From: Collinsella sp. | GTDB taxonomy: Bacteria; Actinomycetota; Coriobacteriia; Coriobacteriales; Coriobacteriaceae | Direction of reading: 5' to 3' | Assembly: GCA_019414565.1 (NCBI GenBank) | Contig: DXLU01000020.1 | Span: forward strand, 1-64,000 | Length of the DNA: 64,000 bases | Shown: piece after piece, positions 26,601 through 35,997 of the stretch | How the letters are laid out: every line of letters begins with the position of its first letter | Position numbering within the stretch: the first letter of the stretch is position 1 | The notes under the pieces: model-generated | The model's database searches: none | The model's input: the letters and a program-made list of their open reading frames with translations, nothing else | What the model was told of the DNA's origin: nothing | Translations under genes and position numbers: made by a program

Positions 26601-27268
26601 CTCATGCCGAGCACGCTCTGCAGCACCTCGACGACGTCGTCCTCAAAGTAGCTGTAGGTGTCGCGGGTCTGGAGCCAGGACTCGCCGTTGACGCGCTCAA
26701 AGGCCTCGCGGAACTCCTGGGTCTTGCCCAGGGAATCGATGTGATCCTCGAGCTTTGCAAGCTTGAGGTCCTCGCCGTAGAAGCCGCGTGCCTCGTAGAA
26801 CATGCGCTCAAAGCCGCGAAGCAGCGCCGTGGGAGCCGTATCGCCCTGCTTCCACTGGCCCGCCTTGCTATCGATGTTAAAGAGGATGGCTTGCGTGGGC
26901 ACCGAGCAGGCGCGCTCCATGGCAGCCGCGACCATGGGGTCGACGATCTTGCCATCAAAGTAGCGGATGGCGCTCTTACCGCCAATCTGGCGATTCTCGA
27001 GCAGGTAGCTCAGCATCTTGAGAAAGTGCGATTTACCGGAACCGAAGAAGCCGCTGATCCACACGCCGATCTTGTCGGTGCGCACATCGATGGCATCGCC
27101 GTAGGCCTTGAAGAACGTGGCAAAGTGCCCCTGCAGCTCGCGCGTCACCACGTACTCGTCAAGCTCCTGGCGGATGGACCCATCTTTTGAATCCTGGACC
27201 TTGACCACGCCGTTGATGGAGCGGTTGATGTCTTTTGCAAAGAGGTCGCGAATGATCGTGTTGTCCAT
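23606..27268 (-). CDS. brxC: BREX P-loop ATPase BrxC
   Basis: A 1220-residue BrxC, the large ATP-binding BREX component (DUF499/PglY-like). The start matches the family (IIRDLFAKDINRSINGVVKV), followed by ELDEYVVTREL and Walker A GFFGSGKSHFLK near residues 70-81. A long helical middle and C-terminal half includes coiled-coil stretches. Length is normal. AAAGGAG precedes the ATG. It follows brxB by 78 bases and precedes pglX by 66, in the standard type 1 order. Its ATPase is needed for BREX defence, and probably for methylation; mechanism unresolved. Confidence 0.95.
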   Translation of the reverse strand: MDNTIIRDLFAKDINRSINGVVKVQDSKDGSIRQELDEYVVTRELQGHFATFFKAYGDAIDVRTDKIGVWISGFFGSGKSHFLKMLSYLLENRQIGGKSAIRYFDGKIVDPMVAAAMERACSVPTQAILFNIDSKAGQWKQGDTAPTALLRGFERMFYEARGFYGEDLKLAKLEDHIDSLGKTQEFREAFERVNGESWLQTRDTYSYFEDDVVEVLQSVLGMSEKAAWNWLEGSEDEVLAPDVFAKKVKDYVDAQAVAHGGNFRLLFMVDEVGQFITNDQDPSLMLSLQTIVEELGAACGGRVWVMVTSQEAIDNLSLPVGNDFSKIQGRFNTRLSLSSSSVDEVIQRRVLEKTASAADMLAQVYEQDAAVLKNNFTFEGGSRSDLAGYANAKEFVASYPFVGYQFKLLPDVMTEVRKHGVKAKHMSTGERSMLSAFQESAQAIQHDQTGALVPFWRFFDTISKDLEHGIIQVVVCAERAAENREGLEPYDVRVLKLLYLIRYIGYVKATVENVSILMVDSLDVDKRALKDRVKESLARLERENKVARQGDTYSFLTDEEQEIAQEIARTPIDNAKVIEYIKKRLFDSIYNAYKFHRDPNDFPFDRYVDGSIHGSSKGGMELSVVTMAGDLARADDAELALKSVDKAIVALGDEVDYWAPLVNAAKIRMYAQTRNLQELPPSTRQIVEAKMREAAYNEKEADALLSEAVLHARCAVNGRMVEVRATKPAQVFEQVLAQLCDVVFEKAGYIGAPVEDDSDIRSTLAGNVQAGLDGMDAGNTRALREVEDYLKVQHQRHLDTAMGDIQRQYQQRPFGWREVDIANVVAQLVVEQRAQVLFGGQTVQANDSRMVALLRKDADKAQVRLRVRMSDRLLRATGELMRDLFDLKTVPSNEDKLVAELKEHLDGLRETCLAMARDYYTGIKPAYPYPGEAECEKMRSEVADVLKDQNEAEAFLTTFTKHEDRLLDAKEDYDRMAEFFGSNQRATFDHAREFLSRTEAIEYASDDIHGAVDNVTKVREILKDPKPYGRIKDLQPLMAPVEEDMKKLLGIRRNEFLQRIENDLQDLQKQAESQDGFVKQAKDAIADANIKYESFKNRAHGVQSLNELNALAANWESWTITAANKIYDAVDAARERMENERRSTEVTSTGEVVKKITNKGAATPGSVPVPKPQRKVKTVRRTDLAKPSRLTTAEDVERYVDDLRARLMQALASNDEIRIN

Positions 27269-27346
27269 GGGTGCTCCTTTGGGTTTGGGAACGTTATGGC
27301 AAAGGGTTGTTACCGGCGACAGGGACTTGCCTGCGGGGAGCCGTGC

Positions 27347-28039
27347 TTACGAGATATCGATGGCGCGGTAGTAGTTGTCGGCCGGCAGACGGTTAAAGAG
27401 CTGGAAAGAAGAGCCGTTGAAACTGCCCGGATAGGCGGCGACCACAGGCACCTCATCAAAATCCGCAAGCATGCAATGGAGAAGCGTGTGCATGCGAAAG
27501 AACGGGAAGACCTCGCCCGCGCCGGTGAGGAGAACGACGTCTCCAGGCGCGTGCGGCTCGGTCTGCTCAAGGATGTACGCAGCGACTTTCTCGGGCGAGG
27601 CGAACTTGGCCACGTCCTCGAGCACGCGCTGGGTACCGCGACGCTCCTCTTGGTGCGGGATAGCCTTGAGGACACGGCGCTTTTCGAGAATTGCCAACAC
27701 GGCGTCGTAGAGGTTCACGACCTTGAGCGTGCACGGAAGCTTGTCGGCCTCGGCATCGCGTGAAAGGGCACCAAATAATGCACGCGCCTCAAACTCCAGC
27801 GCGGGGTCATAGCAAAAGGTGTGGAAGCCGATCTCATTGCCTATGCCCTTGTTGACCAAAAAGTCCTCGCTGCACAGGCACTCGCGCAGAAGCTGCGCAC
27901 GGCGCTCAAATTCCTGACAGGCGTGCTTGGAGCGGACATGCGCCGCCACGACGCTCTTGCGGGAATGGATGCCGATATTGGTGGCGAGATCGGTCGCCGG
28001 GGTGATAACAGGGTCGACGGCGCTTTTGACGGGAGCCAC
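27347..28039 (-). CDS. brxB: BREX protein BrxB (DUF1788)
   Basis: A 230-residue DUF1788 protein. The recognisable features are the C-terminal VPVVAAYPGSFNGSSFQLF and the final NYYRAIDI, together with RVLKAIPHQEERRGT in the middle. It is a small essential BREX component of unknown activity. The GTG start at 28039 lies one base after the brxA stop, which implies translational coupling; no strong Shine-Dalgarno is seen. Confidence 0.9.
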   Translation of the reverse strand: MAPVKSAVDPVITPATDLATNIGIHSRKSVVAAHVRSKHACQEFERRAQLLRECLCSEDFLVNKGIGNEIGFHTFCYDPALEFEARALFGALSRDAEADKLPCTLKVVNLYDAVLAILEKRRVLKAIPHQEERRGTQRVLEDVAKFASPEKVAAYILEQTEPHAPGDVVLLTGAGEVFPFFRMHTLLHCMLADFDEVPVVAAYPGSFNGSSFQLFNRLPADNYYRAIDIS

Positions 28040-28040
28040 G

Positions 28041-28733
28041 CTACATCACCGCCCTGCCGGTAAGGGCCGCGATAAGCGACTGCTCGCCCAGCTGAACCAA
28101 GGCTCGCTCGACATCGGAATCGAGGAAGAGTGGTGACAGGCGCTCGGACTCCGGGCCCTGGCCCTCGCCGATAAGGCCGGCATGGCGGAGCGTCTGGCGG
28201 AGCGAGCCCTTAATGCGCTTGACCGTGGCCTCGGTCCAGCGGGCCGCGTCCGGATACTCCGTGGTAAAGCGCGTCATAAAGGCGTTGAGGTCAACCGCCG
28301 TGAAGGCATAATCAAAGTTTTGCAGGCGCTCCCCTACCTCGATGAGCACGAGCTCGCGCACGATGTCGTAGCGGCAGACCATGCTGTAGAAGATGGCCTG
28401 GTCCGCCTGCGTGGGGGTGCCAGATGCCATGAGGCTGGTTAGGGATGACGCAGCCTCGACGGCGGTTTTGGGGTCGATGCCGCGCGCGGCGCATGCGGCG
28501 TCCGTGGGCACCATGGCGTCGAGGCGGCGAAGGCACACGGTTGCGCGGTTGGCGACCATGCGCTCCGTGGGATATTGAAAGAGGTTATCGCTCTTTACGC
28601 GTACAATGACCTGCTCGTCGCTTGCGCCCTGCGTGCGCAGAACAGCGACGATGCGCATCTCATGCGGGAGGAATTGCTCGCGGGTGAGCACCCCCCCCCC
28701 CGAACGCTTTTTGTGGTTACATCCACAGTGCAC
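28041..28733 (-). CDS. brxA: BREX protein BrxA (DUF1819)
   Basis: A roughly 200-230-residue DUF1819 protein, first gene of the operon. The family core starts at about LTREQFLPHEMRIVA and continues with VKSDNLFQYPT and CLRRLD. BrxA is a small DNA-binding component needed for phage exclusion. The start is uncertain: the longest frame uses GTG at 28733, but its ribosome site is poorly spaced. Eleven consecutive G residues (minus strand, 28701-28691) encode the Ser-Gly-Gly-Gly-Val stretch just before the conserved core; gain or loss of one G would shift the frame if translation starts upstream of it. Confidence 0.88.
   Translation of the reverse strand: MHCGCNHKKRSGGGVLTREQFLPHEMRIVAVLRTQGASDEQVIVRVKSDNLFQYPTERMVANRATVCLRRLDAMVPTDAACAARGIDPKTAVEAASSLTSLMASGTPTQADQAIFYSMVCRYDIVRELVLIEVGERLQNFDYAFTAVDLNAFMTRFTTEYPDAARWTEATVKRIKGSLRQTLRHAGLIGEGQGPESERLSPLFLDSDVERALVQLGEQSLIAALTGRAVM
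28691..28701 (-). repeat. Homopolymer G11 tract in the 5' end of brxA
   Basis: Eleven C on the plus strand, hence eleven G in the coding strand, ahead of the conserved part of brxA. No other run of this length is in the window. Such tracts change length by slipped-strand mispairing. Confidence 0.95.
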
Positions 28734-28761
28734 GCTCCAAGGGTGTCAAAGGCTGTCACAA

Positions 28762-28795
28762 GTGCGCCGCAGCCCGGCAGGCAGGCGCGGCGCAC
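28762..28795. promoter_or_regulatory. Hairpin in the BREX operon leader
   Basis: Perfect 9-bp arms GTGCGCCGC (28762-28770) and GCGGCGCAC (28787-28795) around a 16-base loop, about 30 bases before the brxA start. No T run follows. It may affect translation or stability of the BREX mRNA. Confidence 0.55.
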
Positions 28796-29051
28796 ATGAC
28801 AATAATCATACCTGTTGGTAAAAAAGTTACCACGACCAGCGTGTCAAATGTTGAGCAACAAAATTAAATCCGGTTAACGGTTATTTTCGCAGCTCAGCAG
28901 CTTTGACGAGATCGCCCCAAATCACACTTGCCAGATAAACGCGCTTGCGAATGCAGACACGCACACGCCCAAAGCCACCTCGCATCGGACCCCCACCCTC
29001 CACTACACTCAACATTGAGTTATACATATGATTCCATGTAAGGAGCTTCAT
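28796..29051. promoter_or_regulatory. Divergent promoter region, BREX and small gene
   Basis: AT-richer region between brxA (minus) and the small gene at 29052 (plus). On the minus strand TATGAT (about 28815-28810) could be the BREX -10; next to it is the dyad GGTAA-N6-TTACC. Near 29005 the dyad CTCAA-CA-TTGAG overlaps a TTATACAT box that could be the -10 of the plus-strand gene, and a close relative (CAAATGTTGAG) lies at about 28846. Confidence 0.45.
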
Positions 29052-29240
29052 ATGCCAGACGTAAAGCCTATTTCCGATCAGACGGGCGCACTAACCGCCA
29101 TCCAAGAACGCGAGTATCGCATTCAACGTGCCATCACGCGTGGCTACGACGATCTGGTAAACGGTCGCATTCGACCCTGGAAACAAGCGAAGATCGAGGC
29201 GGATCAGATGCGAGCCTCAAGACAACCCTCCCCCATGTAA
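29052..29240 (+). CDS. Small hypothetical protein, antitoxin-like tail
   Basis: A 62-residue protein starting MPDVKPISDQ, with AAGGAG six bases before the ATG, which decides against the frame start at 29028. The C-terminal part (RGYDDLVNGRIRPWKQAKIEAD) resembles the tail of RelB/Phd-type antitoxins, which carry a D...GR pattern before a helix, but there is no toxin gene next to it and the DNA-binding half is not recognisable. A CTCAA-N2-TTGAG dyad lies over its probable promoter. It could be an orphan antitoxin or another small regulator. Confidence 0.6.
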   Translation: MPDVKPISDQTGALTAIQEREYRIQRAITRGYDDLVNGRIRPWKQAKIEADQMRASRQPSPM

Positions 29241-29355
29241 CCATCCTGTAAATCATAGCGGCGCAGTCGAGTTTTACCGTGATGCGGTCGCGCCTAGCGC
29301 TCCACTGTGCTAAAGTATCCCGAACATTCAAACGACTATGAGGGAGAACTAGAAG

Positions 29356-30480
<1,125 letters not shown>

Positions 30481-30549
30481 CCCGCAACGAGCGGGCCGAC
30501 CAGCCACTTCAAACCACTTGTTATAAACAAATCCGCTAAGGAGTTTTTC

Positions 30550-31713
30550 ATGCGCAAGATTAAAACCATCGACGACATTACCAAGGACGGCAAAGTCGAA
30601 TTTGGCGAGGGCTACGAGTTTGTGGGCACCGCCGAGGAGGCCGACGCTATTCTGATGCGCTCCACCGACCTGCACGGCTACGAGCTGCCCGAGGGCATCC
30701 GCGCCATCGCCCGCTGCGGCGCCGGCGTCAACAACATCCCCGTCGAGGAGTACGCCAAGAAGGGCGTCGTCGTCTTTAACTCCCCCGGTGCCAACAGCAA
30801 CGCCGTCAAGGAGCTCGTCCTGGGCATGCTGGTGCTTTCGAGCCGCGGCGTCGTGCAGTCGATGAACTGGGTGCGTGACAACGCCGACGACCCCGAGATT
30901 CAGGTCGATGCCGAAAAGGCCAAGAAGGCCTTTGTGGGCCGCGAGCTCAAGGGCAAGCGCATCGGTGTCATCGGTCTGGGCAACGTAGGCTCCAAGGTCG
31001 CCAACGCCTGTGTCGACCTGGGCATGAACGTTTACGGCTACGATCCGTTCATTTCCGTCGAGCACGCGTGGGTGCTGAGTCGCGAGGTGCAGCGCGTGGG
31101 CACGCTCGAGGACCTCTGCCGCGGCTGCGACTACCTCACCGTGCACGTGCCCAGCAAGGCCGATACCATCGGCATGATCAGCACCGAGCAGATCGACCTG
31201 CTGGCCCCGGACGCCGTGCTCATCAACTACGCGCGCGAGACCATCATTGACGAGGACGCCGTCGACGCCGCCCTGCGCGCGGGCAAGCTCAGCTGGTTTA
31301 GCTGCGACTTTGCCACGCCCAAGACCGTCAAGATGCCCAACACGTTTATCACCACGCATTCGGGCGCCGGCACCGGCGAGGCCGAGGCCAACTGCGCCGA
31401 CATGGCCATCAGCGAGCTCAAGGATTACCTGGAAAACGGCAACATCGCGCACAGCGTCAACTACCCCGCCTGCAGCATGGGCAAGGCGCGCGCCGCAAGC
31501 CGCATTGCCTGCCTGCATGCCAACGTGCCCAACATGATCGGCCAGATCACGGCCATTCTCGCCAAGGACAACGCCAACGTGCAGCGCATGACCAACGAGT
31601 CCGCTGGCGAGAACGCCTACACCATGTTCGACACCGATGAGCACCTGGACGGCAGCACGATCGAGGCACTTAAGCAAATTCCGTCGATGTATCGTGTGCG
31701 CGTGATTAAATAG
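30550..31713 (+). CDS. serA: D-3-phosphoglycerate dehydrogenase
   Basis: A 387-residue NAD-dependent enzyme that opens serine synthesis by oxidising 3-phosphoglycerate. The Rossmann motif GVIGLGNVGSKV lies near residues 139-150; the catalytic Arg/Glu/His region follows (INYARETIIDED, THSGAGTGEAE). About 70 C-terminal residues (ACLHANVPNMIGQITAILAK) form an ACT domain, which in other SerA proteins binds serine for feedback inhibition. This is the short form, without the extra domain of the long types. AAGGAG lies eight bases before the ATG. Confidence 0.95.
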   Translation: MRKIKTIDDITKDGKVEFGEGYEFVGTAEEADAILMRSTDLHGYELPEGIRAIARCGAGVNNIPVEEYAKKGVVVFNSPGANSNAVKELVLGMLVLSSRGVVQSMNWVRDNADDPEIQVDAEKAKKAFVGRELKGKRIGVIGLGNVGSKVANACVDLGMNVYGYDPFISVEHAWVLSREVQRVGTLEDLCRGCDYLTVHVPSKADTIGMISTEQIDLLAPDAVLINYARETIIDEDAVDAALRAGKLSWFSCDFATPKTVKMPNTFITTHSGAGTGEAEANCADMAISELKDYLENGNIAHSVNYPACSMGKARAASRIACLHANVPNMIGQITAILAKDNANVQRMTNESAGENAYTMFDTDEHLDGSTIEALKQIPSMYRVRVIK

Positions 31714-31753
31714 CGCCGGCGCCAATCCTGCCAGACAGACCACGAAGCCCATT

Positions 31754-31788
31754 CGGCCCCCGTTTTCACGAAACGGGGGCCGATTTTG
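31754..31788 (+). terminator. Terminator of serC-serA
   Basis: Strong stem CGGCCCCCGTTT / AAACGGGGGCCG with a TCACG-type loop, then ATTTTGTT, 40 bases after the serA stop. Confidence 0.88.
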
Positions 31789-32060
31789 TTGCTCCGGACG
31801 ACTTTAAAATGATACCCAGAACAAGTTTTTTCAGATAATCGATAGTGAGGCTCAAGTCGCTAAGCACACCCGCTTTGATAAACAGCTTTATCAGGGACTT
31901 TAGTAGGTAAAAATCGATCTCTATGTGCCGAATGTAAGTTGACTGTCCATTTTCCGAAACAACTTATTCTAGATAGCATTTTTAAGGCCCCTCCAAGGCG
32001 AAATATAAGTCTTTTTGTGACCAAAACTCTAGTCCGCGCGACCGTTTTCCACCCGCGCGG
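31789..32060. other. AT-rich intergenic stretch
   Basis: A 270-base AT-rich stretch after the serA terminator. At 31953-31977 GTCCATTTTCCGAAACAACTT is loosely like the short repeat near 41124 and 42758. No credible gene or further structure was seen. Confidence 0.45.
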
Positions 32061-33110
32061 CTACATTCCTGCCCAATCGATAAAAATCTCCTCACGAAGC
32101 CGCCGTTCGAGCTCCTGCTGTCGCGGCGTCTTGTCTTTCAGCGGCACATCGAGATAGGACATGATGAGCTCCATCACCACGCGGAAGGCATCGGAGTCGG
32201 CCAGCTGACCATAGGTCATCAGAATGACGGGATATCCCATCGCTTGCAGCGCCGTCGTTCGATCGGAGTCCGAAATCTTGGATTCAATGGATCCGTGAAT
32301 GGCTTTACCCTGGCATTCAACCAGACACTCTCGGCTGCCGTCCTTATTTGCCAGCAGGATATCGGCATAGCGCCTATCAAGCCCCGAAATCAGGCGGGCG
32401 CTGCGCGTCATACGAATCTCGACGTTATTGGTAAGGCGCAGGCCTTCGCCGCCGCGCAACCTCGTAAGGCCAAACAGCATCGAAGCCTGGACCTCAAGCG
32501 GCGATGCCGCCACCCCCGTAATGCATTTCGCGGCACGTGTGAACGATTTAGCACCGCGGAGCCCCGGGATCTTATCGACGTACTCTGTAAGTTCAGAGAA
32601 CTCGATCAAGGGCGGTCGTTTCCACAGGTCCGTTGGATTCCCCGAGACATCCTTTACATTTTCCCAACCCAACCGTGCGTCACCCCACCGGTCCCCATAT
32701 GCCTGCACAAGTGCCGACTTTACCTGAGGCGCAATCTTGCACACGGCAAAGGTGCCGCACATCTCATACATGCACATGATTAAACGCTCGTTTGAGACCG
32801 AGGAAGCCAGGGTCAGCAGGGTAAAGAGCGGGGACGCGACATCGAGGCCAAACTCTGTCTGTCGCATGGAATCAAACGGCCTCTCCCCGTTCCAAACATG
32901 CCTGACAATGCGATCGCCCTTACGTCCGCAGCTGCCCTGCGCCAACACGTGTAACGGGGTGCCCAGGAAATGCGTGACGAGCGGATGCTCACATAGGTGC
33001 TCCCTGCGCGGATCGTCCGCAGAATCGGGCAGGTCCGGCATTATTGCCAAGACCTGTGGAGGTATCCGGTGATACCGAAAGGCAGATATGTCGCACAGCA
33101 TGTCGTCCAT
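32061..33110 (-). CDS. Putative PD-(D/E)XK-like nuclease family protein
   Basis: A 349-residue protein of a family seen twice in this window (also 41532-42740). The N-terminal half contains CDISAFRYHRIPP and a conserved YEMCGTF segment; the C-terminal third looks like a small restriction-type nuclease of the DUF559/Vsr kind: RRYADILL (Asp), ECLVECQGKAIH (E-x-Q), a following DSDR and the TTALQAMGYPVILMTYGQL end. Function is not established. The start is uncertain: 33110 is the first methionine before the conserved part and has no Shine-Dalgarno; the frame is open to 33470 but that would overlap the divergent peptidase. Confidence 0.68.
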   Translation of the reverse strand: MDDMLCDISAFRYHRIPPQVLAIMPDLPDSADDPRREHLCEHPLVTHFLGTPLHVLAQGSCGRKGDRIVRHVWNGERPFDSMRQTEFGLDVASPLFTLLTLASSVSNERLIMCMYEMCGTFAVCKIAPQVKSALVQAYGDRWGDARLGWENVKDVSGNPTDLWKRPPLIEFSELTEYVDKIPGLRGAKSFTRAAKCITGVAASPLEVQASMLFGLTRLRGGEGLRLTNNVEIRMTRSARLISGLDRRYADILLANKDGSRECLVECQGKAIHGSIESKISDSDRTTALQAMGYPVILMTYGQLADSDAFRVVMELIMSYLDVPLKDKTPRQQELERRLREEIFIDWAGM

Positions 33111-33264
33111 GAAGGGTACGTACCCGCTGCGTCGCTTGTGAACCCGCTCGGACGGCAAACGCGCTGGCTCGGCCTGCGAACGGTAAATACTGCCACGCCC
33201 ACGTCGCGGATCTCTCAGGAGGCTTACAATCGGTTTGGAAAGCAAACTGATTGTGAGGTTGCAT

Positions 33265-34485
33265 ATGGTTGATGAGGACTTTGCCTGGCGGCTTGCGCAG
33301 GAGCTTGTGCGGATCGACAGCTCAGACCCGGGCGCGTATGAGGATGAAATTGAGCGCTTCATTAAGAGGCTCATTGAGCAGCAGCTGGCACAACTTGATA
33401 GTTCTGCGCTCGATGCCGTGCAGATTGAGGAGCTCGAAGTGCTGCCCGGGCGCCGCAACCTTAAAGTCACCGTGCCGGGCCAAAGCGACGAGCCGCGGCT
33501 GATCTATATCTGCCACATGGATACCGTCACCTTGGGCGATGGCTGGGACGCAGACATCGCACCGCTTGGGGCGGTTGTGCGCGACGATAAACTCTATGGC
33601 CGCGGTGCCTGCGATATGAAGGGTGGCCTGGCCTGCGCCATTGCCGCACTGGTCCATACGCTCGAGCGCGTGGCGGCGGATGGCGCGCTGCCACGCCGCG
33701 GCTTTTCGCTCATCTGCTCGGTCGACGAGGAAGACTTCATGCGCGGCTCAGAGGCCGCGATCGATGCTGGCTGGGTCGGCTCGCGCGAATGGGTGCTGGA
33801 CACCGAACCCACCGACGGACAGATCCAGGTGGCGCACAAGGGTCGCACGTGGTTCGAGATTGAAATGGCTGGCGTGACGGCGCATGCGAGCCAGCCTTGG
33901 AAGGGCGCGGATGCCGTCGCCGCCATGGCCGAGGTCGTGTGTTCGCTTCGTCGCGCGTTTGCGGCGCTGCCCGCGCACGATGAGCTGGGGCCTTCGACCA
34001 TCACGTTTGGCCAAATCGAGGGCGGATATCGCCCCTACGTCGTACCCGACCGCGCCAAAGTTTGGGTCGACATGCGCCTGACCCCGCCGACCGATACGGC
34101 CGCCGCAATCAATATGGTCGAGCATGCCATCGCCGTCGCCGAAGCCACCGTTCCCGGTTGCCATGGCAGCTACACCGTGACGGGCGACCGCCCCGCCATC
34201 GAGCGCGATCCGGTCTCTCCCCTTCTAGCTGCACTCAAGTGCGCAGCAGACGATGTAACGGGCACGGATACGACCGTCGGCTTCTTTACCGGCTACACCG
34301 ACACTGCCGTCATTGCCGGCAAGACGGGTAACCGTAACTGCATGAGCTATGGCCCAGGCTCGCTCGCGCTCGCCCACAAGCCCAACGAATATGTGCCCCA
34401 CGCCGACATCGTTCGTTGTCAGCAGGTGCTAATCGCGCTCGCCGATAACGTGCTCTGGGACGCGAGCGGCCAAGTTGGGGCATAA
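33265..34485 (+). CDS. M20 family metallopeptidase
   Basis: A 406-residue cytoplasmic zinc-dependent peptidase/deacylase of the M20 family (ArgE/DapE/CPG2 type). Metal-binding motifs are clear: CHMDTV near residue 88, GRGACDMKGG near 112-121, the catalytic SVDEED near 156, a later EPTDG and a final HKPNE. A dimerisation domain follows THASQPW-type residues (VTAHASQPW). Substrate cannot be assigned. The start at 33265 is set by GAGG six bases upstream. Possibly co-transcribed with the DUF1015-like gene 40 bases downstream. Confidence 0.9.
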   Translation: MVDEDFAWRLAQELVRIDSSDPGAYEDEIERFIKRLIEQQLAQLDSSALDAVQIEELEVLPGRRNLKVTVPGQSDEPRLIYICHMDTVTLGDGWDADIAPLGAVVRDDKLYGRGACDMKGGLACAIAALVHTLERVAADGALPRRGFSLICSVDEEDFMRGSEAAIDAGWVGSREWVLDTEPTDGQIQVAHKGRTWFEIEMAGVTAHASQPWKGADAVAAMAEVVCSLRRAFAALPAHDELGPSTITFGQIEGGYRPYVVPDRAKVWVDMRLTPPTDTAAAINMVEHAIAVAEATVPGCHGSYTVTGDRPAIERDPVSPLLAALKCAADDVTGTDTTVGFFTGYTDTAVIAGKTGNRNCMSYGPGSLALAHKPNEYVPHADIVRCQQVLIALADNVLWDASGQVGA

Positions 34486-34525
34486 TAAGCCGCGAACAAA
34501 CCGACTCGTGCGTTAGGACCGCCCC

Positions 34526-35215
34526 ATGAAAGCACTTCCGTTTCCCTGCATCCGCCCGGCTCAGGACCGCGTGCTCGAGGCACTGCCTGCAATGGGCAGC
34601 ATCCTGAGCGGCAACGATGCTCTGCGCGGAGCCATTGCCGATGGTCTGATGCTCAAGGATCCAGGCGCGGCGTATTACGTGTACGAATGCTCGGGTGAGC
34701 CGGGACGCGTGACGGGTGTCGTGGCGATTTGCCCGGTTAACGTGCTGACGGGCGGCGACGAGGCTGCCGCCGAGAGCATCGACGCACTCGCCACCGCGCG
34801 CGCGATCGCCGAGCTCAAGGTGCAGCCGCGCCCCGTGTCGCTCGCCTACGAGGCGTCGCCCGTCATGGATATCATTTTGAGCGCTGCCAAAGAGGGCGCA
34901 TCGCTCTACGCCGTCACCGATCCCGTGGGCGTCACACATCGCGTGTGGGAGGTCAAGCGCGAGGACGCCGTTGCCGCCATCCGTGCCATGCTCGATCAGG
35001 CGCCCGACCCGGTGTTCGCCGGTGACTCCGCCTATGTCGCCGCACTGGCTGGGGCATCGCAGATTCTGGCCGACGAGGCCCGCGCTGCCGGCGCCTACTC
35101 TGGCAAAGAGCCGTTCAACTTTGCTGTAGCCGTGCTGTTCCCCGCCGCGCAGGTCAGCGGCAGCGCGCCGCAGGTTCCGACGGGTCTGCTCACTCACCAG
35201 GTCTCACGGTTCTAG
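34526..35215 (+). CDS. DUF1015-like protein
   Basis: A 229-residue protein resembling the N-terminal and middle part of DUF1015 proteins: IRPAQDRVLEALPAMG at the start, AYYVYECSG, and DPVGVTHRVWEVK. Full-length members exceed 400 residues and carry an ADGHHR motif; here the equivalent region reads FAGDSAYVAAL and the protein ends soon afterwards, so the active-site-like histidines are missing. It may be a divergent short relative. It follows the M20 peptidase gene and ends in a strong terminator. Confidence 0.68.
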   Translation: MKALPFPCIRPAQDRVLEALPAMGSILSGNDALRGAIADGLMLKDPGAAYYVYECSGEPGRVTGVVAICPVNVLTGGDEAAAESIDALATARAIAELKVQPRPVSLAYEASPVMDIILSAAKEGASLYAVTDPVGVTHRVWEVKREDAVAAIRAMLDQAPDPVFAGDSAYVAALAGASQILADEARAAGAYSGKEPFNFAVAVLFPAAQVSGSAPQVPTGLLTHQVSRF

Positions 35216-35260
35216 CGAACTCAAACGCTAAGCTGGAAAACCCAGCATCCAAACAAACAA

Positions 35261-35300
35261 GGGGCGGAGATGCAGCAAACGCATGCACCTCCGCCCTTTT
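35261..35300 (+). terminator. Terminator after the DUF1015-like gene
   Basis: GGGCGGAG (from 35262) pairs with CTCCGCCC around a loop that itself holds GCATGC, followed by TTTT. Confidence 0.8.
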
Positions 35301-35344
35301 CGCATCAAACAATTACGCCGGTAAACCGGGCCGCAACGTCAGCG

Positions 35345-35980
35345 TTATCCACGCTGCGGACCTGCCGCCGCCACGAGCGGCTCTAGCCCCAGCTCGCGCG
35401 CGTAGTCTTCCTGCGTAAAGACTTCGACCAGTTCAAACGTATCGGCCGCATCGTCAAACGCAAAATGCAGCACTGAGCAGTTGCCCGGCACGCGTTCGCG
35501 CTCGTCGGCCGCCGCGCCCCGCACGTGGTCCAAAAACTCCTTGATAGCTGAGCCATGACTTACCGCGAGCACGCACGTATGGTCCGGACGCTGCATAAGA
35601 TCGGTCAGCGTCGCCACCATGCGCGTGCGCACCTGGATCTGGCCCTCGCCGCCAAACTGCCGATAGAAGTCGCGCCACGGGCGCTCGGGCATAAGCATCA
35701 CGCGCTCGGCCTCAAAGTCGCCAAAGAACCACTCACGCAGGCCGTCCAGGCGCTCGTACGCCAAGCCTGGCCACAAGTTGGCGATAGTCTGCTCGGTGCG
35801 ATGAAGCGTAGAGGTGTAGGCATGATCGGGCTCAATGCCGCGCGCACGTAAAAACATGCCGGCGCGCGCCGCCTGGTCGCAACCCAACTGCGTAAGCGGC
35901 GAGTCACTCCACCCCTGAATGATACGCTTAAGGTTGAATATCGTCTGTCCATGACGGACCAGATACAGATCTTTATTCAT
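35345..35980 (-). CDS. Histidine phosphatase family protein
   Basis: A 211-residue phosphoglycerate-mutase-like phosphatase. The phosphohistidine motif LVRHGQT is at residues 6-12, followed by the IIQGWSDSPLT segment; the second catalytic histidine is in LAVSHGSAIKEFL near 150. Substrate unknown; relatives act on sugar phosphates, alpha-ribazole phosphate or others. AAAGGA lies five bases before ATG 35980. It follows a second, paralogous phosphatase by 17 bases, so the two form a small operon that probably arose by tandem duplication. Confidence 0.9.
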   Translation of the reverse strand: MNKDLYLVRHGQTIFNLKRIIQGWSDSPLTQLGCDQAARAGMFLRARGIEPDHAYTSTLHRTEQTIANLWPGLAYERLDGLREWFFGDFEAERVMLMPERPWRDFYRQFGGEGQIQVRTRMVATLTDLMQRPDHTCVLAVSHGSAIKEFLDHVRGAAADERERVPGNCSVLHFAFDDAADTFELVEVFTQEDYARELGLEPLVAAAGPQRG

Positions 35981-35997
35981 AGGGGTCCTTTCGTTCG

